Part shown: piece by piece, positions 15,665 through 24,990 of the stretch
Layout of the letters: the number at the start of each line of letters is the position of its first letter
How positions within the stretch are numbered: position 1 is the first letter of the stretch
Origin: PCC-6802 sp031388585
Lineage (GTDB): Bacteria; Cyanobacteriota; Cyanobacteriia; Pseudanabaenales; Pseudanabaenaceae
Direction of reading: 5' to 3'
NCBI GenBank assembly: GCA_031388585.1
Contig: JANMRU010000390.1
Span: 1-52,883 of the forward strand
DNA: 52,883 nt
The notes under the pieces: generated by a model
Told to the model about the DNA's origin: nothing
Seen by the model: the letters and a program-made list of their open reading frames with translations, nothing else
The model's database searches: none
Program-made: the position numbers and the translations under genes

Positions 15665-17086
15665 CTAATCACTACATGCCTTTATACGCAAAAACAATGC
15701 ATCCATAATCTCATGTCCATGCCAGTGAAAGACAGCGGGAAGATGTCCTCTAGGAGCATCAATGGAAAAGTTTAAATCTTTATATTTAAGCCATCGTGAA
15801 TCTGAGAACCAGGATTTTTTTGCCCAGCCAATGCGCTCAGCGAACTTTATATATGTCTCAGCAAACTTCCAATAGTTTCTCGCATCGTAGTATAAAACAC
15901 CATCTAGATTTATCCAAATATCCTTATGTACGCTAAAGCCAAAGCGATTATTACTGTAGTACTTCCATAGTCGATCTAGCTCTTGCAGATCCGCACATGG
16001 GAATGTCTCAATATCTTTCTTGTTAATATCACGTACCCTTGAAGTACCAGTAAGTTTGCAAATAATTGCACTAGTTTCGCGATCGGCTTCTTGCCAATTT
16101 CCCAACGTCAGAAATTCTTTAAGACTGGCATAATCTCCAGTTGAGTTAGTTTCGCTAATTTCACCTGATGTGTTAGCGACAATAGATACTATTGAGGACC
16201 TGCTATTGAGTACTTCTAAAACTGCGTTGGCGGAGTCAAATCTATTGTTAGTAGCCTTAGCCAACATCCGATCTAGAATAGCGCCTAAAGATTCACTCAC
16301 AGGCTCTTTGAGATATTGCTGCCAAATCCATTTATTGTCAACATCATCGTACAAATCGAAAGGAGAAGTATTGGTTAGTAGATAAATGCAGGTTGCCCCC
16401 AAGCTATAGATATCGCTAACATATAATGCCTTACCCCTTAGTTGCTCTGGGGCTGTATATTCTGCACTGCCGATAAACGTGCCAGTCTTAGCAATATTTG
16501 CAGTGGTTACGACTTTGGATGCACCAAAATCGACTAGCACCAACTGCCACTCGGCTGGAATCTCAGGCGATCGCCGTCTAATTATATTTTCGGGTTTGAC
16601 ATCGCGGTGAATCACACCGCGATCGTGAATAAACTGCAATACTGGCAATAAATCTAGCAGTAATTCACGAATTTGAGATTCATTAAACGCTCCCTGTGTC
16701 TGCAACTCATCGAGCAGGTTTTGTCCCTCGATTAGTTCTTGGACGAGATAGAGGTAGTTATCTTGCTCAAAGTAGGCGATTAGCTCTGGGATCTGGGGAT
16801 GCTTGCCGAGCGATTGCAGTTGCTCAGCCTCGCCGTTGAATAGCTCGATCGCCTTACCACGATAACCACCATTTTGCGACTGGAGCATCAGCTGCTTGAT
16901 CGCACATGGCTGATCGAACTTACTGCGATTAATCGCCCGAAATGTTCTACCCATGCCACCCTCACCAATCGGTGCGATCGCCATATACGAGTCTTTCAGC
17001 AGCAACCGCGCACCGCAGTTCTGGCAAAACTGAAAGCGATCGTCGTTTTGGGGTCGAGAACAATTAGGATTGAGGCAATAGCTCAT
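15665..17086 (-). CDS. Serine/threonine protein kinase with C-terminal GUN4 domain
   Basis: 473 aa. An N-terminal zinc ribbon (CLNPNCSRP... FCQNCGARL) is followed by a Hanks-type kinase: Gly loop IGEGGMGRTF, Lys in CAIKQL, catalytic loop VIHRDVKPENI, DFG in LVDFGASK, and APEQLRG. The region from about 325 (SLKEFLTLGNWQEADRET) to the end, including WKFAETYIKFAERIGW and the late GHLPAVF, is a GUN4 domain, the porphyrin-binding module that stimulates magnesium chelatase. This architecture is cyanobacterial. It may tie tetrapyrrole status to phosphorylation. GUN4's ligand pocket is not verified here. Transcribed on its own, upstream of ftsH. Confidence 0.92.
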   Translation of the reverse strand: MSYCLNPNCSRPQNDDRFQFCQNCGARLLLKDSYMAIAPIGEGGMGRTFRAINRSKFDQPCAIKQLMLQSQNGGYRGKAIELFNGEAEQLQSLGKHPQIPELIAYFEQDNYLYLVQELIEGQNLLDELQTQGAFNESQIRELLLDLLPVLQFIHDRGVIHRDVKPENIIRRRSPEIPAEWQLVLVDFGASKVVTTANIAKTGTFIGSAEYTAPEQLRGKALYVSDIYSLGATCIYLLTNTSPFDLYDDVDNKWIWQQYLKEPVSESLGAILDRMLAKATNNRFDSANAVLEVLNSRSSIVSIVANTSGEISETNSTGDYASLKEFLTLGNWQEADRETSAIICKLTGTSRVRDINKKDIETFPCADLQELDRLWKYYSNNRFGFSVHKDIWINLDGVLYYDARNYWKFAETYIKFAERIGWAKKSWFSDSRWLKYKDLNFSIDAPRGHLPAVFHWHGHEIMDALFLRIKACSD

Positions 17087-17267
17087 GTTGGGCAGGTACG
17101 TGCTGTGAATCTAGTGTAAACAATGTCTTCCCAAATTCAACTTATTTATAGCCATAAGCTCATAATTTAGTTCAATGCGGCGGACTTAATATTGCCTGTG
17201 CTAGGCTTAAGGCATACTTTAGGGCAATTACGCCATCCGCCCTCCAAGCAAGTGAGCCGAAAAAAGT

Positions 17268-17903
17268 ATGAGTGTAACTGTTGCGATTCAAGCCATTGAA
17301 CTCACACCTGGCAGTCAGATTAGCATCCATAATCTTGATTGGAATGATTTCGAGCGCATCCTTTGGGATTTAGGTGAGAAGCGAAATACCCGCCTGACCT
17401 TTTACCGAGGAACCCTAGAAATTATGTCACCTTTGGCACTACATGAACGCCCCCACCGCATTATTGCCGATATTATCAAAGCAATTCTAGACATTCAAGG
17501 GCGAGACTGGGAAGACTTTGGCTCCACTACTTTTAAAAGAATGAATATTGCTGGCGTAGAACCAGATACTTGTTTTTATATTCAAAATGCGGACTTAGTA
17601 AAAGGCTGCACCAATATGGACTTAACCATTTATCCGCCACCCGATTTGGCAGTTGAGTCTGACGTAACCTCTAAAACTGCTCTGGCTGCCTATGAAGCTC
17701 TCCGCGTTCCTGAGGTATGGATTTATAGCGATCGCCGTTTAATTGTCCACATCCTGGCTGGTAGTCAATACATTGAGACAACGACAAGTCCCACCTTCCC
17801 CAATTTGCCCATAACCGAACTAATCCCTCAATTGGTTCAAAAAGCGATCGCCGATGGTACTAGCAGAATGTTACGAGCACTAAAATCCCAATTACAAGAG
17901 TGA
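17268..17903 (+). CDS. Uma2 family protein (DUF820, PD-(D/E)XK fold)
   Basis: 211 aa. Core blocks: ILWDLGEKRNTRLTFYRGTLEIMSP (Glu), HERPHRIIADII, VEPDTCFYIQN (Asp) and YPPPDLAVESDVTS (D-x-A-V-E), the nuclease-like active-site pattern of Uma2 proteins. These are hugely expanded in cyanobacteria; no natural substrate is known and nuclease activity is predicted from fold only. Start ATG at 17268. It sits alone between the kinase and pstB, convergent with pstB (14-bp gap). A second Uma2 protein is at 52199. Confidence 0.9.
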   Translation: MSVTVAIQAIELTPGSQISIHNLDWNDFERILWDLGEKRNTRLTFYRGTLEIMSPLALHERPHRIIADIIKAILDIQGRDWEDFGSTTFKRMNIAGVEPDTCFYIQNADLVKGCTNMDLTIYPPPDLAVESDVTSKTALAAYEALRVPEVWIYSDRRLIVHILAGSQYIETTTSPTFPNLPITELIPQLVQKAIADGTSRMLRALKSQLQE

Positions 17904-17917
17904 TGCAATCAGTCAAT

Positions 17918-18691
17918 CTAACCAAATAGACCTTGCACGTATTCTTCAGTTTGTTTTTTAGCAGGAGAACCGAAGATAACTTCTGTTGAATTATATTCAA
18001 CCAGCTCGCCCAAATACATAAAAGCCGTATAGTCAGCTATGCGAGAAGCCTGTTGCATGTTATGCGTAACAATCAAAATTGTCACCTGAGATTTCAACTC
18101 GACCGCTAGTTCTTCAATACTCTTTGTGGCGATCGGATCGAGAGCCGAAGTGGGTTCATCAAAGAGAATGATTTCAGGATCCGTAGCTAAAGCTCTGGCA
18201 ATGCATAATCGCTGCTGCTGTCCACCAGACAAATTGAATGCTAAGCCCTGCAGCCGATCTTTCACTTCATTCCATAGTGCCGCTCGACGTAGTGCTTTCT
18301 CAACCGTTTCATCAATCAAACTACGCTGGGATATCCCTCTCACCCGCAACCCATACGCCACATTCTCATAAATCGATTTGGGGAATGGATTAGGCTTTTG
18401 AAAGACCATACCAATCCGCATTCTGACTTCGATCGGATCGACTTTACTACTAATAATATTCTGACCGTCAACTAAGATCTGTCCCTCATGTCGATTACCA
18501 GGATACAGATCGTGCATACGATTAAAACAGCGCAACAGAGTCGTTTTGCCACATCCCGAAGGACCAATTAAAGCTGTGACAGATTTATCTACCACGTTCA
18601 AATTGATGTTCTTAAGAGCCTGCACTGAACCATAAAAGAAGTTGAAATCTTCAACTTTAGCTTTTATATCGATCTTTTCTTGAGTCACCAT
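17918..18691 (-). CDS. pstB: Phosphate ABC transporter ATP-binding protein PstB
   Basis: 257 aa, normal length for PstB. Walker A GPSGCGKTTLLRCFNRM, with the PstB-typical FNRMHDL continuation; Q-loop MVFQKPNPFP; signature LSGGQQQR; Walker B IILFDEPTSALDP; H-loop ILIVTHNM. It powers high-affinity phosphate import. Last gene of the pstS-pstC-pstA-pstB run (36-bp gap after pstA). No phoU follows; the next gene downstream converges. Confidence 0.97.
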   Translation of the reverse strand: MVTQEKIDIKAKVEDFNFFYGSVQALKNINLNVVDKSVTALIGPSGCGKTTLLRCFNRMHDLYPGNRHEGQILVDGQNIISSKVDPIEVRMRIGMVFQKPNPFPKSIYENVAYGLRVRGISQRSLIDETVEKALRRAALWNEVKDRLQGLAFNLSGGQQQRLCIARALATDPEIILFDEPTSALDPIATKSIEELAVELKSQVTILIVTHNMQQASRIADYTAFMYLGELVEYNSTEVIFGSPAKKQTEEYVQGLFG

Positions 18692-18727
18692 ACCAGTTAC
18701 TTATGATTAATAATTAGCTATAAACCC

Positions 18728-19672
18728 CTACCACTTGACCCGTTTGCGGAAATGGTACCGTAAATAGATCGCCGCACCATTCATTACTAGTGTCATCACC
18801 ACAAGCAACACGCCTGCGGCGGCCGCATTGACCTGAAATTCTGGATCGGGTCGAGAGATCCAGTCAAACATTTGAATAGGCATGACGGTAAAAGGGGCTT
18901 TGAGCCAATCAAACGAGATAAAAGGAAATTCTCCTTTGATTGGTGAATCTGGTAGGAAAGTGATGAAGGTCAAAGCTCCAATGGTGATGACTGGAGCTGT
19001 TTCACCAATAGCACGGGATAGACCCACAATGATTCCTGTTAAAATCCCACCCATGGAATAGGGTAAAACATGATCCCAAACGGTCTGCCATTTTGAGGAG
19101 CCTAGGGCGTAGGCAGCTTCACGAATGGTAACTGGAATAGCTTTTATAGCTTCGCGTGTGGTTACAATCACCACAGGAAGGATCAAAAGAGCCAAAGTTA
19201 AGCCTGCCGTTGCCACACTTTCGCCCAACTGAAGCTGGCGCACAAATACACCCAAAGCCAATAATCCATAGACAATGGAAGGCACACCAGCCAAGTTTGT
19301 GACATTAATTTCAATTAGGGCAGTAAACCAGTTTTTCCTGGCATATTCCTCAAGATAAGTACCAGCAGCTATCCCCATTGGAATTGCTGTAAATCCTGTG
19401 ACCAACATGACGAGACAACTACCAACTAAAGCAGTAAGGACTCCAGCTTCGCTAGCATTTCGTGACTGCACTGAAGAGAGAAATTGACCATTAAGTCTTG
19501 GCAATCCTGTGGCAAACAACTGAAACAAAAGTGCCAGAAGAGTTACTGTACCAACTAAGAGAGAAAATAATGCAAAAATAATGAAAATGTAATCCCACAA
19601 CTTGCGACGATTGACATTTGCTTGTAACCGTTGGTGAGATTTAGATAGTGATTCAGCTTTTGAATTAGACAT
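18728..19672 (-). CDS. pstA: Phosphate ABC transporter permease PstA
   Basis: 314 aa with six predicted membrane helices, the first at FIIFALFSLLVGTVTLLALL. The EAA-type loop that contacts PstB is visible as REAAYALGSSKWQTVWDHVLP, and VGLSRAIGETAPVITIGALT is the PstA signature. It forms the channel with PstC. Start ATG at 19672, five bases after the pstC stop, so translation is probably coupled. Confidence 0.96.
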   Translation of the reverse strand: MSNSKAESLSKSHQRLQANVNRRKLWDYIFIIFALFSLLVGTVTLLALLFQLFATGLPRLNGQFLSSVQSRNASEAGVLTALVGSCLVMLVTGFTAIPMGIAAGTYLEEYARKNWFTALIEINVTNLAGVPSIVYGLLALGVFVRQLQLGESVATAGLTLALLILPVVIVTTREAIKAIPVTIREAAYALGSSKWQTVWDHVLPYSMGGILTGIIVGLSRAIGETAPVITIGALTFITFLPDSPIKGEFPFISFDWLKAPFTVMPIQMFDWISRPDPEFQVNAAAAGVLLVVMTLVMNGAAIYLRYHFRKRVKW

Positions 19673-19677
19673 TTTCT

Positions 19678-20682
19678 TCAGTAAATCTCCCTAAATCGCT
19701 TGATTAAGAGATAACCGATAATATTTAAGGTTAACGTTGCAACCAGGAGCGTAAGACCAACTGCAAAAATCGTCTGGAATTCAGTACTGCCATAAGGTAG
19801 ATCGCCTAGACTCACTTGCACAATATATGCAGTGATTGTCGAAGCAGCATCTAACGGATTCCAGGTTAAAATCGGCTGCAACCCTGCGGCGATCGCCACA
19901 ATCATCGTCTCACCAAGTGCTCTAGATATACCCAGAATGTAAGCTGCCGTAATACCCGAAAATGCCGCAGGGAATACCACCTTAACCGCAGTTTGGAGTC
20001 GAGTTGCACCCATTGCATAGGAACCTTCGCGCATCTGGACAGGCACGGCACGCATGGCATCTTCACCGATTGAACTAATGAAGGGAATGATACTAATCCC
20101 CATCACCAAACCAGCGCTGAGCATATTTGAACCACTCAAGATGAAATAGTCATACTCATCGCGTCCAGGGGAAATTATTTTTTGCGCACCCAATATTAAG
20201 GATTGCAGCATTGGCGACACAGTAAGGTAGGCAAAATAACCGTAGACGACTGTGGGAATGCCAGCTAGAACTTCTAATATCGGCTTTATAATCTCGCGCA
20301 CGCGCCCGTTGGCAAATTCACTGAGATAAATTGAAATTGCAGTACCCAAGGGAATCGCCAACGAAATAGCCACTAGCGTGGTGATAAGAGTTCCCGAAAT
20401 TAGGGGCAAAACGCCATATTTGGGATTATCAAATAACGGCGTCCACTCTGTGCCAGTAAAGAATTCAACTATCGATACTTTTTGGAAAAAGCTAAAAGTC
20501 TCATGAAGCAAAACCTCCAGGATGCCGAATGTAATCATCACTGAAGAAAATGCCGCTACGAATAGGACAAACTCAATTACACGTTCGCTAAAATTACGCC
20601 ATGCACTTCGAGATTGGGATTTCGTTCCGAATGCCTTCGGCCGCAGCGGCACCTCTTTGATAGAGTCAGAACTATCGGTCAC
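19678..20682 (-). CDS. pstC: Phosphate ABC transporter permease PstC
   Basis: 334 aa with six membrane helices. Diagnostic blocks: FFTGTEWTPLFDNPKYGVLPLI, the EAA loop REGSYAMGATRLQTAVKVVFP, and GISRALGETMIVAIAAG. Start is GTG at 20682 with AGGTAG about 6 nt upstream. It begins 6 bases after the pstS stop. A charged N-terminal extension of about 30 residues precedes the first helix. Confidence 0.96.
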   Translation of the reverse strand: MTDSSDSIKEVPLRPKAFGTKSQSRSAWRNFSERVIEFVLFVAAFSSVMITFGILEVLLHETFSFFQKVSIVEFFTGTEWTPLFDNPKYGVLPLISGTLITTLVAISLAIPLGTAISIYLSEFANGRVREIIKPILEVLAGIPTVVYGYFAYLTVSPMLQSLILGAQKIISPGRDEYDYFILSGSNMLSAGLVMGISIIPFISSIGEDAMRAVPVQMREGSYAMGATRLQTAVKVVFPAAFSGITAAYILGISRALGETMIVAIAAGLQPILTWNPLDAASTITAYIVQVSLGDLPYGSTEFQTIFAVGLTLLVATLTLNIIGYLLIKRFREIY

Positions 20683-20688
20683 GCTTTA

Positions 20689-21690
20689 CTACCTAGATTC
20701 CTTAGAAATTAGCTCTTGAATCGTTAAACCAATATCTTGCGTACCACCAAAAACGGTACCAAGTTTGCGTTTGCTAAAGTTTGTAAGAATCTTTGGATAA
20801 AGATTAGATGGCAGCTGGGTGTATTTTGCATCTTTCGATACACGTCCACCATTTTGCAGCCAGAAAGTCACAAACTTACTAACTTCAGGCTTGCTAGCAG
20901 ATTTGGAACTCACGTAGATAAACAAAGGACGCGACAAGGGTTGGTATTTAGCACTGCTAACGGTTTGATCGTTCGCCGCAACACCATTTATTGAGACAGC
21001 CCGAATCTTATCTTTGTTTTCTTCAAAGTAGGCTTTTCCAAAATAGCCTAAACCACCGCGATCGCGAGCCACACCCTGGACTAGCACGTTATCATCTTCG
21101 CTGGGTGTATAGTCAGTACGACTGGCCTTGGATTTACCAACAATAGCTTCAGTGAAGTAATCAAATGTACCTGACTGAGGACCTGGACCAAACAATTTCA
21201 GGGGGACATTGGGGAAACCCTTGCGAACTTCGCTCCAGTTTTTGATTTTAGAGCCTGGCTCCCAAACTTTCTTGAGTTCAGCTGTAGTTAGATCCTTCGC
21301 CCAAGAGTTTTGAGGGTTAACTACAACTACGATTCCGTCGTAGGCAACGGGGAGTTCGATGTAGGAAATGCCCTTAGCCTTGCAAGCATCCATTTCCTTC
21401 TGGACGATGGGGCGGGAAGCGTTGGAAATATCGGTTTCGCCGCTGCAAAACTTTTTAAAGCCAGCACCGGTTCCAGAAACTCCAACCGTGATCTTCACGG
21501 CAGAATTAGCTTTCTGGAAAAGTTCAGCGGCAGCTTCGGCAATTGGGAAAACCGTGCTTGAACCATCTACTTTAACGATGGTTTGCGCCTGAACGGAAGA
21601 TGGCATAATACTGAAAACTAATCCAGTAAAAATACCAGTTGCTGCTACAGCAGTACTGAAAAGCCTTAATTGATTGGATTGCATAGCCAT
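20689..21690 (-). CDS. pstS: Periplasmic phosphate-binding protein PstS
   Basis: 333 aa. Signal peptide at the N-terminus (LFSTAVAATGIFTGLVFSIM, cleavage near VQA). Ligand-binding blocks KVDGSSTVFPIAEAAAE, GVSGTGAGFKKFCSGETDI and GPGPQSGTFDYF match the phosphate-clamping loops of the SphX/PstS family of cyanobacteria. It delivers phosphate to PstCA. First gene of the operon, with a Pho box upstream at 21750-21789. Confidence 0.95.
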   Translation of the reverse strand: MAMQSNQLRLFSTAVAATGIFTGLVFSIMPSSVQAQTIVKVDGSSTVFPIAEAAAELFQKANSAVKITVGVSGTGAGFKKFCSGETDISNASRPIVQKEMDACKAKGISYIELPVAYDGIVVVVNPQNSWAKDLTTAELKKVWEPGSKIKNWSEVRKGFPNVPLKLFGPGPQSGTFDYFTEAIVGKSKASRTDYTPSEDDNVLVQGVARDRGGLGYFGKAYFEENKDKIRAVSINGVAANDQTVSSAKYQPLSRPLFIYVSSKSASKPEVSKFVTFWLQNGGRVSKDAKYTQLPSNLYPKILTNFSKRKLGTVFGGTQDIGLTIQELISKESR

Positions 21691-21749
21691 TAATTTAGAG
21701 GGTTATATACGAGCACTGACAAGATCCTCAATCTAAATATAACTGTCCT

Positions 21750-21789
21750 AGGTTAAGGCTAGTTTGTCTTAGGTTAAGACCAGGTAAAG
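21750..21789 (-). promoter_or_regulatory. Pho box upstream of pstS
   Basis: On the minus strand the sequence contains CTTTACCT, then CTTAACCT 11 bp on, and a second CTTAACCT a further 21 bp on with a weak copy (ACAAACTA) between. This is the 8-bp direct repeat with about 11-bp period bound by the phosphate-starvation regulator SphR (PhoB) in cyanobacteria. It is about 60 bp upstream of the pstS start, as expected for induction under phosphate limitation. Confidence 0.85.
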
Positions 21790-21825
21790 GCTTATATATG
21801 GCAACAGAGGCGCCGCGTCAGGTAC

Positions 21826-22767
21826 TCAATCTGATAGCAGGTGAATCTCCGACTCTAGCCTGGTATTGGCAGTCTGAGCGTGAATTGTCTTGGTGTCGGC
21901 AATCGTGGCTGGCTTAGAGTGGATGCGCATAATCGTCGCCAAGGTTTGTTTGAGTTGGGGGCGCGGTACGACAGCATCGACAAAGCCGTGGCCTAAGAGG
22001 TACTCCGCTGATTGAAAATCGTCGGGGATTTTTTGCTTGAGGGTTTGCTCGATCACCCGCTTACCCGTGAATGCGATCATAGCTTTGGGTTCGGCCAAGA
22101 TGATATCACCAAGCATGGCAAAGCTAGCTGTCACCCCACCAGTCGTAGGATGGGTGAGGATGGGAATATATAATAATTCCGCCTGACGGTGCCGCTCTAA
22201 AGCACCAGAAATCTTTGCCATTTGCATCAGGCTTAAAATCCCCTCCTGCATTCTGGCTCCGCCAGATGCACACACGATAAATACCGGCAATCGCTTTTGG
22301 GTTGCCATTTCGATCGCGCGGGTCAATTTTTCACCAACCACAGAACCCATGCTGCCGCCCATAAAGCGGAAGTCCATCACGCCGAGCGCCACACCAGAGC
22401 CTTCCAAGTTACCAATTCCAGTGATGACACTATCGGTAAGGCCAGTGCTTTCTTGGGTTTCGCGCAGACGGGAGCTGTAGGGTTTGCGATCGCGAAACTC
22501 TAGAGGATCGCAGGAACGCAACTGCCCATTAATTTCGACCCAACTACCAGGATCGATCAATTGAGCAATGCGCTCGCTGGAGTTTACCTGCATGTGATGT
22601 CCACATTCGGGACAAACCATTAAATTAGTGCGTAAATCCTTGATATAGGAGAGCGCAGAGCAGGAACTACATTTATGCCAAAGTCCATCAGGAATCTCTC
22701 GCTCTTGCTGTTGTTGACCTACAGGAGTTGCCTTGCGGCGATCGGCAAACCAATCGAACAACGACAT
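21826..22767 (-). CDS. accD: Acetyl-CoA carboxylase carboxyltransferase subunit beta
   Basis: 313 aa. N-terminal zinc ribbon with LWHKCSSC and VCPECGHHM (four Cys), followed by the crotonase-like carboxyltransferase: ESTGLTDSVITGIGNLEG, VVGEKLTRAIEMA, SGGARMQEGILSLMQMAK and GGVTASFAMLGDI, which form the oxyanion pocket. It carries out the second half reaction making malonyl-CoA for fatty-acid synthesis, with AccA encoded elsewhere. Start ATG at 22767. Divergent from cobL across a 211-bp region holding a strong hairpin. Confidence 0.97.
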   Translation of the reverse strand: MSLFDWFADRRKATPVGQQQQEREIPDGLWHKCSSCSALSYIKDLRTNLMVCPECGHHMQVNSSERIAQLIDPGSWVEINGQLRSCDPLEFRDRKPYSSRLRETQESTGLTDSVITGIGNLEGSGVALGVMDFRFMGGSMGSVVGEKLTRAIEMATQKRLPVFIVCASGGARMQEGILSLMQMAKISGALERHRQAELLYIPILTHPTTGGVTASFAMLGDIILAEPKAMIAFTGKRVIEQTLKQKIPDDFQSAEYLLGHGFVDAVVPRPQLKQTLATIMRIHSKPATIADTKTIHAQTANTRLESEIHLLSD

Positions 22768-22905
22768 AAATTTACTTTGGTATAAAAACGATATTAAAGT
22801 TGACGAACTCAGAAAGTTGAATTTAACTTTTAACTGGAGATTATGTCTACACTTTTACAGATTTTAACATTTTGCCGCCCCACGAATTATGGTAGTCCTA
22901 AAGAT

Positions 22906-22944
22906 AGTGAGGATGTTCGGTGCATAGCACCGAACATCCTCACT
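22906..22944. repeat. 18-bp perfect inverted repeat between accD and cobL
   Basis: AGTGAGGATGTTCGGTGC, a 3-nt loop, then the exact reverse complement. It ends 35 bp before the cobL start codon. It has no T-tract on the plus strand. It could be a leader hairpin acting on cobL, or an intergenic repetitive element; the promoter region of both divergent genes surrounds it. Confidence 0.7.
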
Positions 22945-22978
22945 CAAAACCTATTACCGCTCTAACACATCCTAAATT

Positions 22979-24193
22979 ATGAATAAATGGCTGTCGGTGG
23001 TAGGCATTGGGGATGATGGGCTGGCGGGACTTTCTGCTGTTGCGCGTTCTCTGCTCGATCGCGCCGAAGCGATCGTAGGTGGCGATCGCCATCTTGCTAT
23101 GTTGCCTGCCAGCGATCGGCGGGAAAAGCTGGTTTGGTCTTCTCCCATATCTGCAACTGTGGCCGAAATTGTGCGTCGTCGAGGGCAAGCTGTTTGTGTG
23201 CTTGCCAGTGGCGATCCCATGTGTTACGGCATTGGTGTAACGTTGCTTCGCCAGATTGCGATCGCCGAGATGACAATCTGGCCAGCACCTTCTGCCTTTA
23301 GCCTTGCTTGTGCGCGGTTGGGCTGGTCGTTAACTGACCTAGACACATTAAGTCTGTGCGGTCGCGATCCCGACCTGATTCGAGTGGCACTCTATCCAGG
23401 AGCGCGACTACTCGTACTCAGTTCAGATTGCCAGACTCCAGCGATCGTCGCCGACATACTGGTAAAACAAGGATTTGGTGATAGCCAGATTAAGGTTCTG
23501 GAGCGGATGGGAGGCGATCGCGAACAAATAATTGAGGCGATCGCAGCAAACTGGGGCACCAGGGAATGTGACGATCTAAACACTATTGCCATCCTCTGTA
23601 CTCCCTCTCCCCTATCTTCCCACTCCCACCATCTCTCCCGTCTCGCAGGTTTACCAGACACGGCCTACCACCATGACGGGCAACTCACGAAGCGAGAACT
23701 CCGCGCTGCTACTCTTGCAGCGCTTGCGCCCTTGCCAGGGCAACTACTCTGGGATGTGGGAGCAGGCTGCGGCTCAGTTGGGATTGAGTGGATGCGTAGT
23801 AATTTGAGGTGCGAGGCGATCGCGATCGAACAGCATCTAACTCGACTACAATTTATTGCTGACAATGCCGCAACACTTGGCACACCAAACCTGAAAATCA
23901 TTGCTGGTGAAGCTCCTGCTGCTCTCATGGATCTACCCACACCCGATGCTATTTTTATTGGCGGTGGCCTAACTACGGAAAATCTGTTTGAAACCTGTTG
24001 GCAATCATTGCGATGCGGTGGTCGGATCGTTGTAAACGCTGTGACGGTTGAAGGGGAGCAAAAGCTATTTGAATGGCAGAGGGAATTAGGGGGAGAGCTT
24101 ACTCGCATTGCCATTCAGCGGGCAGAACCCGTTGGCAAGTTTTTAGGGTGGAAATCAATGGCTCCCGTCACCCAGTGGACAGCTTTGAAATAG
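22979..24193 (+). CDS. cobL: Precorrin-6Y C5,15-methyltransferase (CbiE-CbiT fusion)
   Basis: 404 aa, the two-domain CobL form. Residues 1-200 are the CbiE-type tetrapyrrole methylase (SVVGIGDDGLAGLS, ASGDPMCYGIG, FSLACARLGWSLTDLDTLSL). From about 225, after PDTAYHHDGQLTKRELRAA, a CbiT-type Rossmann methyltransferase follows, with SAM motif LWDVGAGCGSVGIEWMR and FIGGGLT. It methylates C-5 and C-15 and decarboxylates precorrin-6Y in cobalamin synthesis. Convergent with cobK (30-bp gap), which makes its substrate. Preceded by the 18-bp hairpin. Confidence 0.95.
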   Translation: MNKWLSVVGIGDDGLAGLSAVARSLLDRAEAIVGGDRHLAMLPASDRREKLVWSSPISATVAEIVRRRGQAVCVLASGDPMCYGIGVTLLRQIAIAEMTIWPAPSAFSLACARLGWSLTDLDTLSLCGRDPDLIRVALYPGARLLVLSSDCQTPAIVADILVKQGFGDSQIKVLERMGGDREQIIEAIAANWGTRECDDLNTIAILCTPSPLSSHSHHLSRLAGLPDTAYHHDGQLTKRELRAATLAALAPLPGQLLWDVGAGCGSVGIEWMRSNLRCEAIAIEQHLTRLQFIADNAATLGTPNLKIIAGEAPAALMDLPTPDAIFIGGGLTTENLFETCWQSLRCGGRIVVNAVTVEGEQKLFEWQRELGGELTRIAIQRAEPVGKFLGWKSMAPVTQWTALK

Positions 24194-24223
24194 GCGATCG
24201 CTATTCACCTGCCTCAATCCTTG

Positions 24224-24964
24224 CTAAATATGACTCACCAGCCAAGCCAAGGCTTGCTCTATCGTTCCTACCTGCTCGCTAACTGGTATTGGTGGGCGAG
24301 CGATCGTTACTACAGGAATCTCTAACTCTCTTGCGGCGGCGATCTTTGCGTATGTGGCATCGCCACCACTATTTTTAGTCACGATCGCCCCAATCTTGTA
24401 CTGCATTAATAGCGATCGCTCACCTGGCAGAGTAAAAGGCCCGCGTGACAATAATAATTTGCCTTGAGGAATTGGCGCATCAGGATCTGGTGGCGCGATC
24501 GCCCGCATCAGAAACCAAATTTCGCGCATGTGAGCAAAGGTAGAGAGCTCTTGTTTGCCGATCGCCAAAAAAACCCGATGCGCTAATCCCAATAGCGCCT
24601 CAACAGCAGCCTCCATACTCCCAACCTCAATCCAGCGATCGCCCATAGTTCGCTCCCAAGCTGGACGTACTAACATCAAATGGGGAATACCTACTTCCGC
24701 CACGGCAGTAGCAGCGTGCCAGGAAATCTGCGCGGCAAAGGGGTGAGTGGCATCAATTAGTAGATCGATCTGACGATCTCGCAAGTAATCCACTAATCCC
24801 GTAACACCACCAAATCCGCCTACTCGCTTAGAACAACTCAAAGCTGTTGAGTTTTGAGTTCTCCCTGCTAACGAAGCGATCGCCTCAAAGCCAGATATTT
24901 GGTCGATCTTAGCTGCCAAGATAGCGGCATCACCCGTACCACCAAGCAGCAACACCCGTTTCAT
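24224..24964 (-). CDS. cobK: Precorrin-6A reductase
   Basis: 246 aa. RVLLLGGTGDAAILAAKI (dinucleotide-binding start), VGGFGGVTGLVDYL, LLIDATHPFAAQISWHAA, and IVTKNSGGDATYAKIAAAREL are the standard CobK/CbiJ blocks. It reduces a double bond of precorrin-6A with NAD(P)H to give precorrin-6Y, the substrate of CobL encoded next door. Start ATG at 24964, 26 bp after the dnaK stop on the same strand, so it may be read through from grpE-dnaK. Confidence 0.94.
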   Translation of the reverse strand: MKRVLLLGGTGDAAILAAKIDQISGFEAIASLAGRTQNSTALSCSKRVGGFGGVTGLVDYLRDRQIDLLIDATHPFAAQISWHAATAVAEVGIPHLMLVRPAWERTMGDRWIEVGSMEAAVEALLGLAHRVFLAIGKQELSTFAHMREIWFLMRAIAPPDPDAPIPQGKLLLSRGPFTLPGERSLLMQYKIGAIVTKNSGGDATYAKIAAARELEIPVVTIARPPIPVSEQVGTIEQALAWLVSHI

Positions 24965-24990
24965 GGTTATGAGTGCTAGCTATGGCAAAC

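Noticed and set aside
22768..22978. Cobalamin riboswitch upstream of cobL
   Set aside because: The strong hairpin is simple and there is no B12-box-like consensus; region is too short for the full fold.
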